Assembly (NCBI RefSeq): GCF_024138165.1
Contig: NZ_CP100004.1
Coordinates: 1-64,000, forward strand
Reading direction: 5' to 3'
Origin: Halorussus vallis
GTDB taxonomy: Archaea > Halobacteriota > Halobacteria > Halobacteriales > Haladaptataceae
DNA: 64,000 nt
This document shows, piece after piece, positions 40,461-48,867 of this stretch (the first letter of the stretch is position 1; each line of letters begins with the position of its first letter). The position numbers and the translations under genes were made by a program. The notes below the pieces were generated by a model. It saw only the letters and a list, made by a program, of their open reading frames with translations. It was not told the DNA's origin and made no database searches.

Positions 40461-41159
40461 ATGCGAGATAGCTTACAAACAGAGGGTCAGCAGGCACCGG
40501 AACTCCCCAAGTTAGAAGTGGGAATCCGACTGCTTGACGTCGAAGGCGACGACCGGGCGACCGGGCCGCTGCACTCGCTCGTCCTCGACCACCTACTCCT
40601 GAACAGCGGAAGTGCGGTGTGGGTCGACGCGGGCGGCCATGCGGTCACGCAGTCGCTCTCGTCGGTCGCGCCGAGTATGCGGACGCTCGACCGAATCCAG
40701 GTTGCGCGAGCGTTCACGTCCCACCAGCACTACCAACTCATCAGGGAGGTCGCCGAGGAGATCGACGAGGATACGTCGCTGTTGGTCTGTCCGGCGTTCG
40801 ACCAGTTCTACCGGGAAGCCGAGACGTACACTGACGAAGGCGACGACCTCCTGCTCCGGGCGCTGGCGACAGTCGCTCGTCTCGCCGACAAATACGAGAT
40901 TCCCATCCTGATGACGCGAGAGAAGGACGATTCGTTCTCGGGACCGATTGCAGCGGCCGCCGAGGAGACGATTCGATGCGAGCAGACGAAGTTCGGCCCG
41001 CGGTTCGTCGGCGACGACTTCGAGACGCTCGTCTATCCGATGGAGAACGGGATGGTTCAGACGACGCTTGCGTTCTGGAAACACGTATTGGAGGCTCGCG
41101 TGCGTGCGACCGAGACGACGGCGACGCCCCAGGGGGTGAGCGTCGATGGGGCGTACTAA
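40461..41159 (+). CDS. RecA/RadB-like protein without a P-loop, PolB operon
   Basis: 232 residues from ATG 40461 (an in-frame GTG lies 6 nt upstream). The alternation of strands and helices (LVLDHLLLNSGSAVWVDAGG, TSLLVCPAFD, IPILMTREKD) resembles a RecA-type core, but the Walker A position (GSAVWVDAGG) has no GK(T/S), so ATP binding is doubtful. Similar RecA-like genes stand next to plasmid PolB genes in haloarchaea, as I recall. It overlaps the next gene by 14 nt. Confidence 0.75.
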   Translation: MRDSLQTEGQQAPELPKLEVGIRLLDVEGDDRATGPLHSLVLDHLLLNSGSAVWVDAGGHAVTQSLSSVAPSMRTLDRIQVARAFTSHQHYQLIREVAEEIDEDTSLLVCPAFDQFYREAETYTDEGDDLLLRALATVARLADKYEIPILMTREKDDSFSGPIAAAAEETIRCEQTKFGPRFVGDDFETLVYPMENGMVQTTLAFWKHVLEARVRATETTATPQGVSVDGAY

Positions 41160-41436
41160 TCCGACATACCGTGACGTGCTTCGGTCGATAGAGGACAACT
41201 GGCAGGACTACCGGCGGGCGCTTCGGCGGCCCGACCAGGACCGGTTCGACCGATTGTTCGAGGACGCCCACCAGTTCGCCGACGCGGGCGGGTACCTGAA
41301 CTACCCGAACCCAATGGTTGTGGTGCTGTTCTCGATGTGTCTCGGCCAGCAGCGGCGAATCGAGGATCTCGAAGCCGAACTCGAAGGCGAACGCTTTGAA
41401 GCGACCGAGGACGCCAGCGGCGAATCGGCGTCGTAG
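41146..41436 (+). CDS. Small conserved protein of the PolB operon
   Basis: 96 residues starting MGRTNPTYRDVLRSIED, helical, with a hydrophobic central helix (NPMVVVLFSMCL) and an acidic C-terminal helix. It is sandwiched between the RecA-like and PolB genes (overlap 14 nt, gap 5 nt), so it likely acts as an accessory factor of the polymerase (inference). Confidence 0.8.
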   Translation: MGRTNPTYRDVLRSIEDNWQDYRRALRRPDQDRFDRLFEDAHQFADAGGYLNYPNPMVVVLFSMCLGQQRRIEDLEAELEGERFEATEDASGESAS

Positions 41437-41441
41437 GACGG

Positions 41442-43544
41442 ATGCCCTACAAAATCGATTTCTTCGACGGCGAACTCGTTGAGTGGTCGCTGTCCGACAG
41501 GGGAGCGACGAGCGAGCGCGTGCTGGACTATACGCCGACGTTCTACGTCGGCCGGGGCGAAGGCGACGAACATTCGCTCGCGGACGCCCAGAGCGTGCTG
41601 GAGCAGTTTCCGACCGTCGCGCGGACGGTGGTCGAGGAGCGGCGGCCGGGGTTCCGCCACAACGCCGAAAACGTGGTGCGCGTCGACCTCACGTCCGTCG
41701 ACGAAATCCCGCGAATGGCGCGCTGGATACACGAGTGGGGAGACCCCGGCGAGTACCGGTGTTTCAACGTCGATTTCTCCCGAGAATTCCGATACTGTCT
41801 CGAAACCGGACGCGACCCGACGCCCGCGCGGACGCCGACGACACTCTCTATCGAAGGCCAGGCCCACGAGTTCAGCGACTCGGAGGTCCCGGCGCTCTCG
41901 GTTGGCGGCGAACAGGTCGGCCGGTCGCCGGACGTGGCGCTCCCGCGAATCGAGGAGATCGTCGACCGTCGGGACCCGGACGTACTCCTCGTCGATTCGA
42001 GTCAACTGCTTGCCGAACTCCACGGCCTTGCGGACCGCTACGGCTACGGGCTTCAACTCGGTCGGCGACTTGGCTTCCAGCAACTTGCGGGCGCGTCGAC
42101 GTACACGAGTTACGGGCGAGTCGGACACTCGCCTGCCCGGTACAACGTCCCCGGTCGGGTGATTCTCGACCTGTCGAACACGTTCTTCTACCGCGAGTCG
42201 AACCTGGATGGCTGCCTCGACCTCGTGCGCCGGTCGGGCAAGCCCTTGCAGGAACTTGCGTGGGCATCCATCGGGAACGTCCTGACGGCGATACAGATAC
42301 GAGAGGCTTTGTCGCGGAACGTTCTGGTCCCGTGGAAGGCGTGGCGGCCCGAGCAGTTCAAGACCATGCGCCAGCTTCACAACGCCGACCGCGGCGGGTT
42401 CACGTTCGCGCCCGACGTCGGCGTACACGAGAACGTGCATGAACTCGACTTCTCGTCGCTGTACCCGAACATCATCTGTACACGGAACGTCTCACCCGAG
42501 AAGATCCAGTGCGAGTGCCACCGCGGTCGCGAGGACGTCCCCGGACTGGGGTACTGTATCTGCGACGAGCGCGGGTACTTGCCGGACGTGCTCCAGCCGC
42601 TCATCGACGACCGCGACGAGATAAAGGCCGAACTCCGAGCGATCGAGGACCCCGACAGACGGGCCGAGTTGGAGGGCCGGTCGGCGGCGATAAAGTGGAT
42701 TCTCGTCTCGTGTTTTGGCTATCAGGGCTTCTCGAACGCGAAGTTCGGCCGTATCGAGTGCCACGAGGCCATCAACGCGTTCGCTCGCGAGATTCTGTTG
42801 GACGCGAAGACGGCGCTGGAAGACGGCGGGTGGCGCGTCGTTCACGGTATCGTCGACTCGATTTGGGTGACGCCACGCGAGGGCGTTGAGCAGGAGTCGT
42901 TAGATGTGCTGGCCGGGCAGATTACCGCGGATGTGGGGATTCACCTGGAGTACGAGGCCGAGTACGACTGGGTGGCGTTCGTCCCGATGCGCGACAGCGA
43001 CGCCGGGGCGCTCACGAAGTACTTCGGCGCAGTGGCGGACGGCGAGAAGAAGTACAAGTATCGGGGTATCGAGTGCCGCCAGCGGAGTACGTCGCCGTTC
43101 GTCGCCGGCGTGCAGCGAGAGCTAATCGAGACGTTCGACGAGTACCGGTCGCCGGAGGCAGTCTGTGACCGCGTGCAAGCCGCAGTGCAGCGGCTTCGCG
43201 ACGATGACGTAGACCCCGCGGAGTTGGCGGTCACCACGCGAGCGTCGAAGCGCGTCGACGAGTACCAGCACACGACGCGGACCGTTGCGGCGCTCGAAGC
43301 CGCGAGCAATGTCGGCCGGGAGGTGCAGCCCGGCGAGAGCGTCGAGTTCGTCGTCGTAGACGACTCGAAGGCGTCCCAGGACCGCGTCGCGCTCGTCGAC
43401 GAGGCAGAGGACTACGATGCTGAGTACTACCGTGGGGAAGTCCTACGGGCCGCCGAGAGCGTGCTATCGCCGCTCGGTTGGCGGGAGGGCGATATTCGGG
43501 GGTACTTAGCGGATCGGGTAGACGTGGGTTTGAGTCGGTATTGA
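41442..43544 (+). CDS. polB: B-family DNA polymerase without visible exonuclease motifs
   Basis: 700 residues. Motif A is ELDFSSLYPNII (about 334-345), motif B is KWILVSCFGYQGF (about 418-430), and motif C is HGIVDSIW (about 468-475), where the usual DTDS reads IVDS, keeping the second Asp. A Cys cluster CEC...CIC (about 357-374) between motifs A and B may bind zinc. The N-terminal half has the overall PolB layout, but ExoI (DIE), ExoII and ExoIII residues are not visible, so proofreading is probably absent. It likely replicates or repairs this element; the exonuclease at 20.8 kb could complement it. Confidence 0.93.
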   Translation: MPYKIDFFDGELVEWSLSDRGATSERVLDYTPTFYVGRGEGDEHSLADAQSVLEQFPTVARTVVEERRPGFRHNAENVVRVDLTSVDEIPRMARWIHEWGDPGEYRCFNVDFSREFRYCLETGRDPTPARTPTTLSIEGQAHEFSDSEVPALSVGGEQVGRSPDVALPRIEEIVDRRDPDVLLVDSSQLLAELHGLADRYGYGLQLGRRLGFQQLAGASTYTSYGRVGHSPARYNVPGRVILDLSNTFFYRESNLDGCLDLVRRSGKPLQELAWASIGNVLTAIQIREALSRNVLVPWKAWRPEQFKTMRQLHNADRGGFTFAPDVGVHENVHELDFSSLYPNIICTRNVSPEKIQCECHRGREDVPGLGYCICDERGYLPDVLQPLIDDRDEIKAELRAIEDPDRRAELEGRSAAIKWILVSCFGYQGFSNAKFGRIECHEAINAFAREILLDAKTALEDGGWRVVHGIVDSIWVTPREGVEQESLDVLAGQITADVGIHLEYEAEYDWVAFVPMRDSDAGALTKYFGAVADGEKKYKYRGIECRQRSTSPFVAGVQRELIETFDEYRSPEAVCDRVQAAVQRLRDDDVDPAELAVTTRASKRVDEYQHTTRTVAALEAASNVGREVQPGESVEFVVVDDSKASQDRVALVDEAEDYDAEYYRGEVLRAAESVLSPLGWREGDIRGYLADRVDVGLSRY

Positions 43545-43576
43545 AAGCCCATCCGTTAGTTTGGCTCGTTTCTCAA

Positions 43577-44050
43577 TTACCAGAGTAGGGAGAACACCGT
43601 TGTTTGTGCATTTGCTGCTTGTCCCGTCGGATCTCCAGCACTATAAACAGAAATTGCGTAAATTACGAGCAAGACCAAGATTGTCCCGTACAGTATAATT
43701 ACGGAGCGCGAAACCATTATCCGCCAGATTGGTTTGACTTTATTTTTGAACGGGGAAGAGTCCATGCTGAAACTGTCTCGCTGAGCGTTGTCCCGGTTTT
43801 CGCGGACGTGGTTGTACAGCTTTCGATACTGGCGTTCAAGCTTGAGGTAGTAGGCGTCTAAATACCAGAATGCGAACAAGGGGATGAACGCGACGATGAT
43901 TTGCGAATCACTCGTTCGAAATAAGAGCGTCACAACGACGAGCGTGATAGTCCATCCCTTAACCTTGAAGGAGTTATCGGCTTGCCGGTCGATAACGTTC
44001 TGGATGAACTCCAATTCTGTCACGAACGTCTCGTCATCGTCGTCGCTCAT
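43577..44050 (-). CDS. Membrane partner of the TIR-like protein (SLATT-like topology)
   Basis: 157 residues. Two close helices (about 32-45 and 49-66) are followed by a charged helix FWYLDAYYLKLERQYRKLY, then a third helix (about 112-135). It abuts the TIR-like gene with no gap. Membrane proteins of this layout pair with MTH538/TIR-like proteins in prokaryotic conflict systems and may act as the pore-forming effector (family knowledge plus inference). Confidence 0.75.
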   Translation of the reverse strand: MSDDDDETFVTELEFIQNVIDRQADNSFKVKGWTITLVVVTLLFRTSDSQIIVAFIPLFAFWYLDAYYLKLERQYRKLYNHVRENRDNAQRDSFSMDSSPFKNKVKPIWRIMVSRSVIILYGTILVLLVIYAISVYSAGDPTGQAANAQTTVFSLLW

Positions 44051-44536
44051 CTATCTGTTCGCGATTCTCGCGGCTTCTTCTATCCAGTCGGCCAAATTCT
44101 CTTGCCCGTCGTCATGTACCCAGTCGTAGGTGTTGTATTTCTCTGAGAGCTTCTCTCCCGGTTTGCCGAGTGTTGGTTTGCTAAGTGGGTTCTTTCCGAA
44201 TGAGTCCGTTTGGCGGTTCTGGTCCTTGATATTGTGGACTCGGATACCAACAAGGCCCATCTCATCCCTGACGCTCTTGTTGATCTCGTAGTCAACCCAC
44301 TCCCGGCCGTAGGTTTGGCTTCCGATTAAAACGACCGTCACGGAACAGCCTTTCATTTGCTTTCGAATCCACCGTTTTATCCGGTCGTCGCTTTGGCGTT
44401 TGAGGGTTTCCCAGTCCACCCCGTCGAAGAACCCGGTCTCGTCGTAATTGGGCTTGACAACCCCGCTATTGCGGACTTGTCCAGCGCGCCAGTTATCACG
44501 GTCGTAATGAAAGCTGAAGAACACTCTTCTGGCCAT
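44051..44536 (-). CDS. MTH538 TIR-like protein (DUF1863, ThsB-related)
   Basis: 161 residues from ATG 44536; GAATATAG about 30 nt upstream makes this start near-leaderless, and earlier Met codons are upstream of the transcript start. RRVFFSFHYDRDNWRAGQV is the standard beginning of the MTH538 family, and VVLIGSQTYGREWVDYEI is its conserved core strand and helix. Relatives include ThsB of Thoeris, which makes an NAD-derived signal. The gene reads into the membrane-protein gene, forming a two-gene module. Confidence 0.88.
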   Translation of the reverse strand: MARRVFFSFHYDRDNWRAGQVRNSGVVKPNYDETGFFDGVDWETLKRQSDDRIKRWIRKQMKGCSVTVVLIGSQTYGREWVDYEINKSVRDEMGLVGIRVHNIKDQNRQTDSFGKNPLSKPTLGKPGEKLSEKYNTYDWVHDDGQENLADWIEEAARIANR

Positions 44537-44640
44537 GAACTTGGGTGTCACCCCTCGACTATATTCTTTTCTGTCCATCTCCGTGAGGAGGTGGCCTTGG
44601 ACGGCCACCAAGACAAAAATTGGCTCCCCAAGCCGACCGT

Positions 44641-45264
44641 CTACAGGAGCGACGCCAAATTCGACGCCGCGACGATGTACACCGGCTCTCGCACGTCGTG
44701 CTCTTCGACGAACTTCTCGGCGGCACTGAGGTCTGATTCGGGGACCGCGAGCACGGTTCGATACCCGCCGAGTCGGTAGCGTTCGAGCTGGTCGAGCGTG
44801 TGCTCGGTCTGCGTCTCGAAGGCTTCGGCGGTCTCGACTTCGACAATCATGTTTCCGGTCGGCCCGCCAACGTCGGAGTAGATGAGGTCGGGGTCGCCTT
44901 CTATCGCGTCAAGTACGTTCCGCGTCCCGCCTTCCTCAGCGTCTACTCCGTAGTCGCTGCCGTCGATATGGGCCATGTAGAGACTCGCGCTCCGCCCGCC
45001 CTGCTCGTCGGCTATGGTGTTGACTTCTCGGGCGGCGCGTAGGAGCGCGCGGTGGTGGTCGGAGAGGTCGTCGGAGTCGTCGACGCTCTGCTGGTCGAAC
45101 CACGCCGAGATTGCCGCGCCTGCCGCAGCGCCGACCGGCCCTCCGATGGCAAAGCCGATGCCACCACCGGCCGCGACGACCTTCCAGTCCGGTCCGTCGT
45201 TATCGCCGTCGTCGCCGTCGTCGGTCTGTTCCTCAGTCGCATGTTTGTTCACTTGCTGTGACAT
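44641..45264 (-). CDS. Gly-rich membrane segment plus PD-(D/E)xK-like domain
   Basis: 207 residues from ATG 45264 (TTTATACT box about 27 nt upstream; a Met at 45276 lies before the predicted transcript start). Residues about 30-55 form a Gly/Ala-rich segment (GGPVGAAAGAAISAWF) like a glycine-zipper. Residues about 125-205 show DPDLIYSDVGG...NMIVEVET, the D...ExE pattern of PD-(D/E)xK nucleases, followed by a helix and VLAVPE strand. It could be a membrane-associated nuclease in the defence cluster (inference). Confidence 0.75.
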   Translation of the reverse strand: MSQQVNKHATEEQTDDGDDGDNDGPDWKVVAAGGGIGFAIGGPVGAAAGAAISAWFDQQSVDDSDDLSDHHRALLRAAREVNTIADEQGGRSASLYMAHIDGSDYGVDAEEGGTRNVLDAIEGDPDLIYSDVGGPTGNMIVEVETAEAFETQTEHTLDQLERYRLGGYRTVLAVPESDLSAAEKFVEEHDVREPVYIVAASNLASLL

Positions 45265-45358
45265 GCGAATAAACATTTCTGGGGATTAGTATAAAAAGCT
45301 ACGCTACCTTAGTGAAAGTGGAAACGCAAACTTAAGCGGTGTTAGTGTGGTTCTGACG

Positions 45359-45529
45359 CTATAGCTTTGCCGCAAACACTAACAGCACGATTCCAATGAG
45401 GACCATGACGGTCCCAACTGGTTCGCTGCCAAACGTAACTTCTCGACCGCCAGCCATGAGAACTCCGAAACCGAGCAGGCCCGCGACTACCTTCACGATA
45501 CTCGTTTTCAACGTACCAACAATTCCCAT
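45359..45529 (-). CDS. 56-aa two-TM membrane protein
   Basis: ATG 45529 to TAG 45359. Two hydrophobic helices (about 11-27 and 40-55) are separated by a short polar loop. ATTTAAGA lies about 28 nt upstream. It lies between the PD-(D/E)xK gene and the microprotein operon. Confidence 0.65.
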   Translation of the reverse strand: MGIVGTLKTSIVKVVAGLLGFGVLMAGGREVTFGSEPVGTVMVLIGIVLLVFAAKL

Positions 45530-45590
45530 CCGGAACACTTCATAGTGACATGTCTTAAATTCTTTGCAAATAAATGTAATATCTCGGTAG

Positions 45591-45872
45591 TCATGAGTCG
45601 AAGAAGTCCTCTAGGGATTTCGGTTGCGTGCCGACGCGTCGGTCGTACCAGACGTTGACGCAGGTTGGACAGTCGAACATCCCGCGAACGTTCGTCGTCT
45701 GGCGAGCGTTCGTCCCGCAGAACGAACAGAAGCCTATCGCGGCGGGCGGCCCGACTCCCTCGGTGTTCAGCGGCCCTCGCGGCATCCCGTAGCCGCCATA
45801 TTTTCCGGAGTAGTAGCGGTGCGCTTCGAGGCCGCGCCGGACGCGTCGCGGAACGCTCTCACTCTCGGACAC
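45591..45872 (-). CDS. Zn-ribbon protein, last gene of the microprotein operon
   Basis: 93 residues with CSFC (about 49-52) and CPTC (about 68-71) forming a zinc ribbon, and a Tyr/Gly-rich N-terminal linker (YYSGKYGGYG). It overlaps the preceding gene by 14 nt. It is the final member of the operon running from 51300 to 45591. Confidence 0.78.
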   Translation of the reverse strand: MSESESVPRRVRRGLEAHRYYSGKYGGYGMPRGPLNTEGVGPPAAIGFCSFCGTNARQTTNVRGMFDCPTCVNVWYDRRVGTQPKSLEDFFDS

Positions 45873-46158
45873 ACTCGCCCTCCAACCTCACGAGCAGGAC
45901 CGCCGTCGGGTTGTCGGCCGGGGCGAGTCGCTCCATCCGGCCGCCGTGGGGATGGAAGGTGTCGTAGCCACCGTACTCGGTCTCCGTGACGCGTCGGAAC
46001 GCACCGTCGAGCAGGACCGGACCGTCGTGAGCGGCCATCACCGCGGCGCTATCGGCCTCTCCCGCGCGCTTGTAGAGGTCGACGCCCTCCGCCCAGTCGT
46101 GGAGGTAGAGGCGTTGGACACCGAGTTCGTGTTCCGTGACCTCGGGAACGACGCTCAT
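45859..46158 (-). CDS. Small protein of the microprotein operon
   Basis: 99 residues from ATG 46158, which overlaps the upstream stop (ATGA). Beta-rich, with a TEYGGYDTFHPHGGR loop and no Cys pair. The function is unknown. Confidence 0.72.
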   Translation of the reverse strand: MSVVPEVTEHELGVQRLYLHDWAEGVDLYKRAGEADSAAVMAAHDGPVLLDGAFRRVTETEYGGYDTFHPHGGRMERLAPADNPTAVLLVRLEGECVRE

Positions 46159-46445
46159 TCGACGACCAACTCCCGGACGCTCGTCTCCTCGGCGGCAAGT
46201 TCGTCTGCGCGCTCCTCGGAGATCCGGGGGTCGTCGCCCCACTCGTCGGCCGTCTCGTTACACGACGGACAAGTCGGGATGGAGCAGCCGCGCCACCCGC
46301 GTCCGAGATGCATCGGTCGCCCGCACTCGCCGGGACAGTCGACGATGAAGTAGCCGTCCTGCGTTGAGTCGCGGGCGTTCAGGTCTCGGTACTGTTCGAT
46401 TCGCTCGGCGTAGAATTCTTCGAGGTCTCTGTCTGTGACGGTCAT
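46155..46445 (-). CDS. Small Cys-rich zinc protein
   Basis: 96 residues with CPGEC (about 37-41), C near 54 and CPSC (about 59-62): a four-Cys zinc knuckle pair in a sequence otherwise of charged helices. ATGA junctions on both sides. Confidence 0.75.
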   Translation of the reverse strand: MTVTDRDLEEFYAERIEQYRDLNARDSTQDGYFIVDCPGECGRPMHLGRGWRGCSIPTCPSCNETADEWGDDPRISEERADELAAEETSVRELVVE

Positions 46446-46633
46446 TCGTAGTCGGTCTCCTGAAGGCGCTGGTTCACTAGTTCGCGTACTGCGTCGCTGA
46501 AGTTCACGTACTCGCCGTCCGCAACGAGCGCGTCGAGTCGCTCGGTTGTCGATTCGTCGAACCGGACGGTCCGGCGGTCGGTCTGCTCATCTCGGCCGCG
46601 TTGACGGTCGGCAGGGAGGGTTCGCTTGCTCAC
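46442..46633 (-). CDS. Ribbon-helix-helix regulator
   Basis: 63 residues from GTG 46633 (overlaps the upstream stop, GTGA). RRTVRFDESTTERLDALVADGEYVNFSDAVRELVNQ has the RHH pattern: strand with alternating residues, helix, Gly turn, helix. Probably a DNA-binding dimer regulating this operon or plasmid genes. A shorter paralogue is at 36822-37001. Confidence 0.82.
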   Translation of the reverse strand: MSKRTLPADRQRGRDEQTDRRTVRFDESTTERLDALVADGEYVNFSDAVRELVNQRLQETDYE

Positions 46634-47109
46634 GACACCCACTCCGAAAGTTGTTCGTTCTCGTCTGCTCGGTGCTCGATTTCTGCCTCGGCGAGACAGG
46701 CGGCGCACTGCCATTCGTCGAGGTAGCCGTTCTCTTCGTCTACGCGGTCTTCCTCGTTGGGAATCAGGTGATAGCACTCGTCACAGACGCGCTCATTGTC
46801 CGATGGCACCGCATAGCCGTCCTCGTAGCCGATGCACTCCATCACGTCGAAGGACGTGAGATATATTGGGATGCGTTCGACGGTGTACTCGTTACCGTGA
46901 ACGTGGTGGCCGCCGCGTTCGACGGTATCTATCTGCTCGTAGCCGTGCTTCAGGTCGGTATTGTGCTCGCGATTCCAGTGCCAGGCGACCAATTGGGCGA
47001 TACGCGCGAGGTCGACGCCAGACCACGACTTCCCGCACTCGTGGTCGGCACAGTCGAACCGGTAGTCGCCGCGGACTGGCCGCCGACCAGGATTCTCGGC
47101 GTCCGTCAC
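46630..47109 (-). CDS. Multi-Cys zinc protein
   Basis: 159 residues from GTG 47109 (GTGA with the upstream gene). Two Cys pairs (CDEC near 108-111, CAAC near 134-137) form a zinc ribbon, and an N-terminal CADHECGKSW segment may hold another site. A His-rich stretch (HVHGNEYTV, preceded by GGHH) could add ligands. Unknown function. Confidence 0.75.
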   Translation of the reverse strand: MTDAENPGRRPVRGDYRFDCADHECGKSWSGVDLARIAQLVAWHWNREHNTDLKHGYEQIDTVERGGHHVHGNEYTVERIPIYLTSFDVMECIGYEDGYAVPSDNERVCDECYHLIPNEEDRVDEENGYLDEWQCAACLAEAEIEHRADENEQLSEWVS

Positions 47110-47414
47110 AGTCTCACCCGGTCCTGGTCTGGTACTTCGGGGTAGTCGTAGCAGTCGACTGCGCCCCACACGAACTGCTCGACGGGATACTCTGCGTCCA
47201 CGTCGCCGCCGACGATGAGCTGTAAGAGCGCGCGGTCGGTGCCGGGCATCCAGCGGAGTTTCAGGTGCGGATGGCCGCCGCGGTCGCTGAGCGCCACGAC
47301 GTTCATCCCGTCCTCCGTCCAGCTACCGGTGACGCGGTGGACGCCGCCGTTTACCGTCACCTCATCGCCGTGCTCGAATTCATTGGGTTGGGGAAGTTCG
47401 AGGCCGATAGTCAT
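47106..47414 (-). CDS. Small beta-rich protein
   Basis: 102 residues from ATG 47414 (ATGA with the upstream gene). The FEHGDEVTVNGGVHRVTG opening suggests a small SH3-like barrel; no metal site. Unknown function. Confidence 0.7.
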   Translation of the reverse strand: MTIGLELPQPNEFEHGDEVTVNGGVHRVTGSWTEDGMNVVALSDRGGHPHLKLRWMPGTDRALLQLIVGGDVDAEYPVEQFVWGAVDCYDYPEVPDQDRVRL

Positions 47415-47698
47415 GGCAACGCCCTCTCGTTCACGAGTTCGACTTTTACCGTATTGTCCCCCTGGTCGGACTCCGGGACGACCGTTCGATGAATAAGTTT
47501 TCGGCGGAATTCGGTCGTCTCCTCGCCCGTGCCGAACAGCCAGACGCGGTAGATGTAGACCCACTGGGTTCCGTCGTCGTAGGGTTCGTGGCGTGGTTCA
47601 ACGACGAGTACAGTTCGCTTCTCGTAGGGCGGTGCCGACAGCCACTCGTGCCACCGTTTAAGCCGGGAAGCCACTTGCGTGAGAATTGATTGCGACAT
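47411..47698 (-). CDS. Small hypothetical protein
   Basis: 95 residues from ATG 47698, sharing a base with the upstream TAA (TAATG). Amphipathic N-terminal helix, then beta-rich. No motif. Confidence 0.7.
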   Translation of the reverse strand: MSQSILTQVASRLKRWHEWLSAPPYEKRTVLVVEPRHEPYDDGTQWVYIYRVWLFGTGEETTEFRRKLIHRTVVPESDQGDNTVKVELVNERALP

Positions 47699-48198
47699 TA
47701 TGCTTCCGCCTCCGTTGTCGAAGGCCCGAGTATCTGGCCGCTGTCGTCGAACGATTCGTAGCAGTCCGAACAGAGCAGGCACTCGCCATCCTCGGTTGTC
47801 TCGTACCGCGCGAGGTCGTGCGTGCGTTCACTGCCGCCGCACCAGAAACACCGGTCGAACTCGCTGAACACGTCCTGGGCGTCGGCGTCCTCCCAGACGG
47901 TCGGCCCGTCGTCGGTCAGCCCACCGACCGCGTTCTCGACGGCGACGAGACTGATATGCTTAGCGGCGACGATCTCCACGACCGTCGACTCGTCGAGGAT
48001 GCGTCCCGCAACGCGGCGCTGGCGCTCGTAGTCGGCCCACCGCCACTCGCCTGTCTCGGCGTGATAGCGGACGAACGGGTAGGCGTCGCCGTATCCACCG
48101 ACGCGAATGCAGTGGTCGTCGTGCTCGCGGAGTTCGCGGACGATGGCCACCGCGAGACTCGGTTTGCCGGAAGCCTGGCCGTCACTCGGCAAGGCCAA
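47698..48198 (-). CDS. Zinc-ribbon protein with an N-terminal alpha/beta domain
   Basis: About 166 residues. The open frame begins with a TTG at 48198 that overlaps the upstream gene by 17 nt; an internal GTG near 48150 is the alternative. The C-terminal third holds CFWCGG (about 117-120) and CLLCSDC (about 140-146), a zinc ribbon. The N-terminal part is a compact alpha/beta region. Function unknown. Confidence 0.7.
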   Translation of the reverse strand: MALPSDGQASGKPSLAVAIVRELREHDDHCIRVGGYGDAYPFVRYHAETGEWRWADYERQRRVAGRILDESTVVEIVAAKHISLVAVENAVGGLTDDGPTVWEDADAQDVFSEFDRCFWCGGSERTHDLARYETTEDGECLLCSDCYESFDDSGQILGPSTTEAEA

Positions 48199-48484
48199 TC
48201 ACCTCGATGGTCTCTACGTTTTCAACGCGACCGGAGAAGCCCTCGGTGTCGAGTTTCTTGATTCGGAGGCGGCCGTCACGAGAGGGTGAGAGCCGCCAGA
48301 CCGTCTCGTGGTCTTCTCGAAGCGTTACACGTGGTTCGTCGGTCGAAACGTGCGTCACTTCTAACTCCGGCGTCCCGGCCTGAAGGGGCGTGCTGGCATT
48401 GACCGTCACAAGCATCCCCGTCGAGAAGCCTCGGCACACGTCCGCGTAGGGGTCCTCGTCTTCTCTCGTCTCGGTCCGGGGCAT
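48182..48484 (-). CDS. Small beta-rich protein
   Basis: 100 residues from ATG 48484 (TGATG with the upstream gene). The sequence STGMLVTVNAS...LEVTHVS...VTLREDHETVWRLS reads as a small all-beta domain. No motif known. Confidence 0.7.
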   Translation of the reverse strand: MPRTETREDEDPYADVCRGFSTGMLVTVNASTPLQAGTPELEVTHVSTDEPRVTLREDHETVWRLSPSRDGRLRIKKLDTEGFSGRVENVETIEVIGLAE

Positions 48485-48867
48485 CAGACGTCGACCTCCG
48501 CGACGTTCTTGCCCTCTCGGTACTGTTCGAACGCTTGGTAGTGTTCGAGACAGACCGGCACCGGGACCAGATGGTTCTCGTACGATTCGCCGAGCGGAAC
48601 CGATCCGGGGACGAGCATCTGAACGACGGTGTACTTCTTGCAGTTCGGGTGCGGTGCGGCCACGCAGAGGAGGCAATCGTCCTCCTGGTGAGCGGCCTTC
48701 GCCGTCGAAACTTGCTCGATAGTAACTCGCCCTGCGCCTGCACGCTCCCAGAGCGCCTTCTGGTGGAGCGCGTCCTTCTGGTCGGTGAAGCGGTCGTCGG
48801 AGGTCCATAACGCATCATCGGCGTTGGTGTACGCCCGGACCTCCCACTCGTGTTCGCGGGCGGTCAT
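48484..48867 (-). CDS. Small Cys/His protein
   Basis: 127 residues from ATG 48867 (ATGA with the upstream gene). CLLC, CKKY and CLEH in the second half (about 66-103) are candidate zinc ligands with the neighbouring His residues, resembling an HNH-like or treble-clef scaffold but lacking a clear HNH signature. Confidence 0.7.
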   Translation of the reverse strand: MTAREHEWEVRAYTNADDALWTSDDRFTDQKDALHQKALWERAGAGRVTIEQVSTAKAAHQEDDCLLCVAAPHPNCKKYTVVQMLVPGSVPLGESYENHLVPVPVCLEHYQAFEQYREGKNVAEVDV

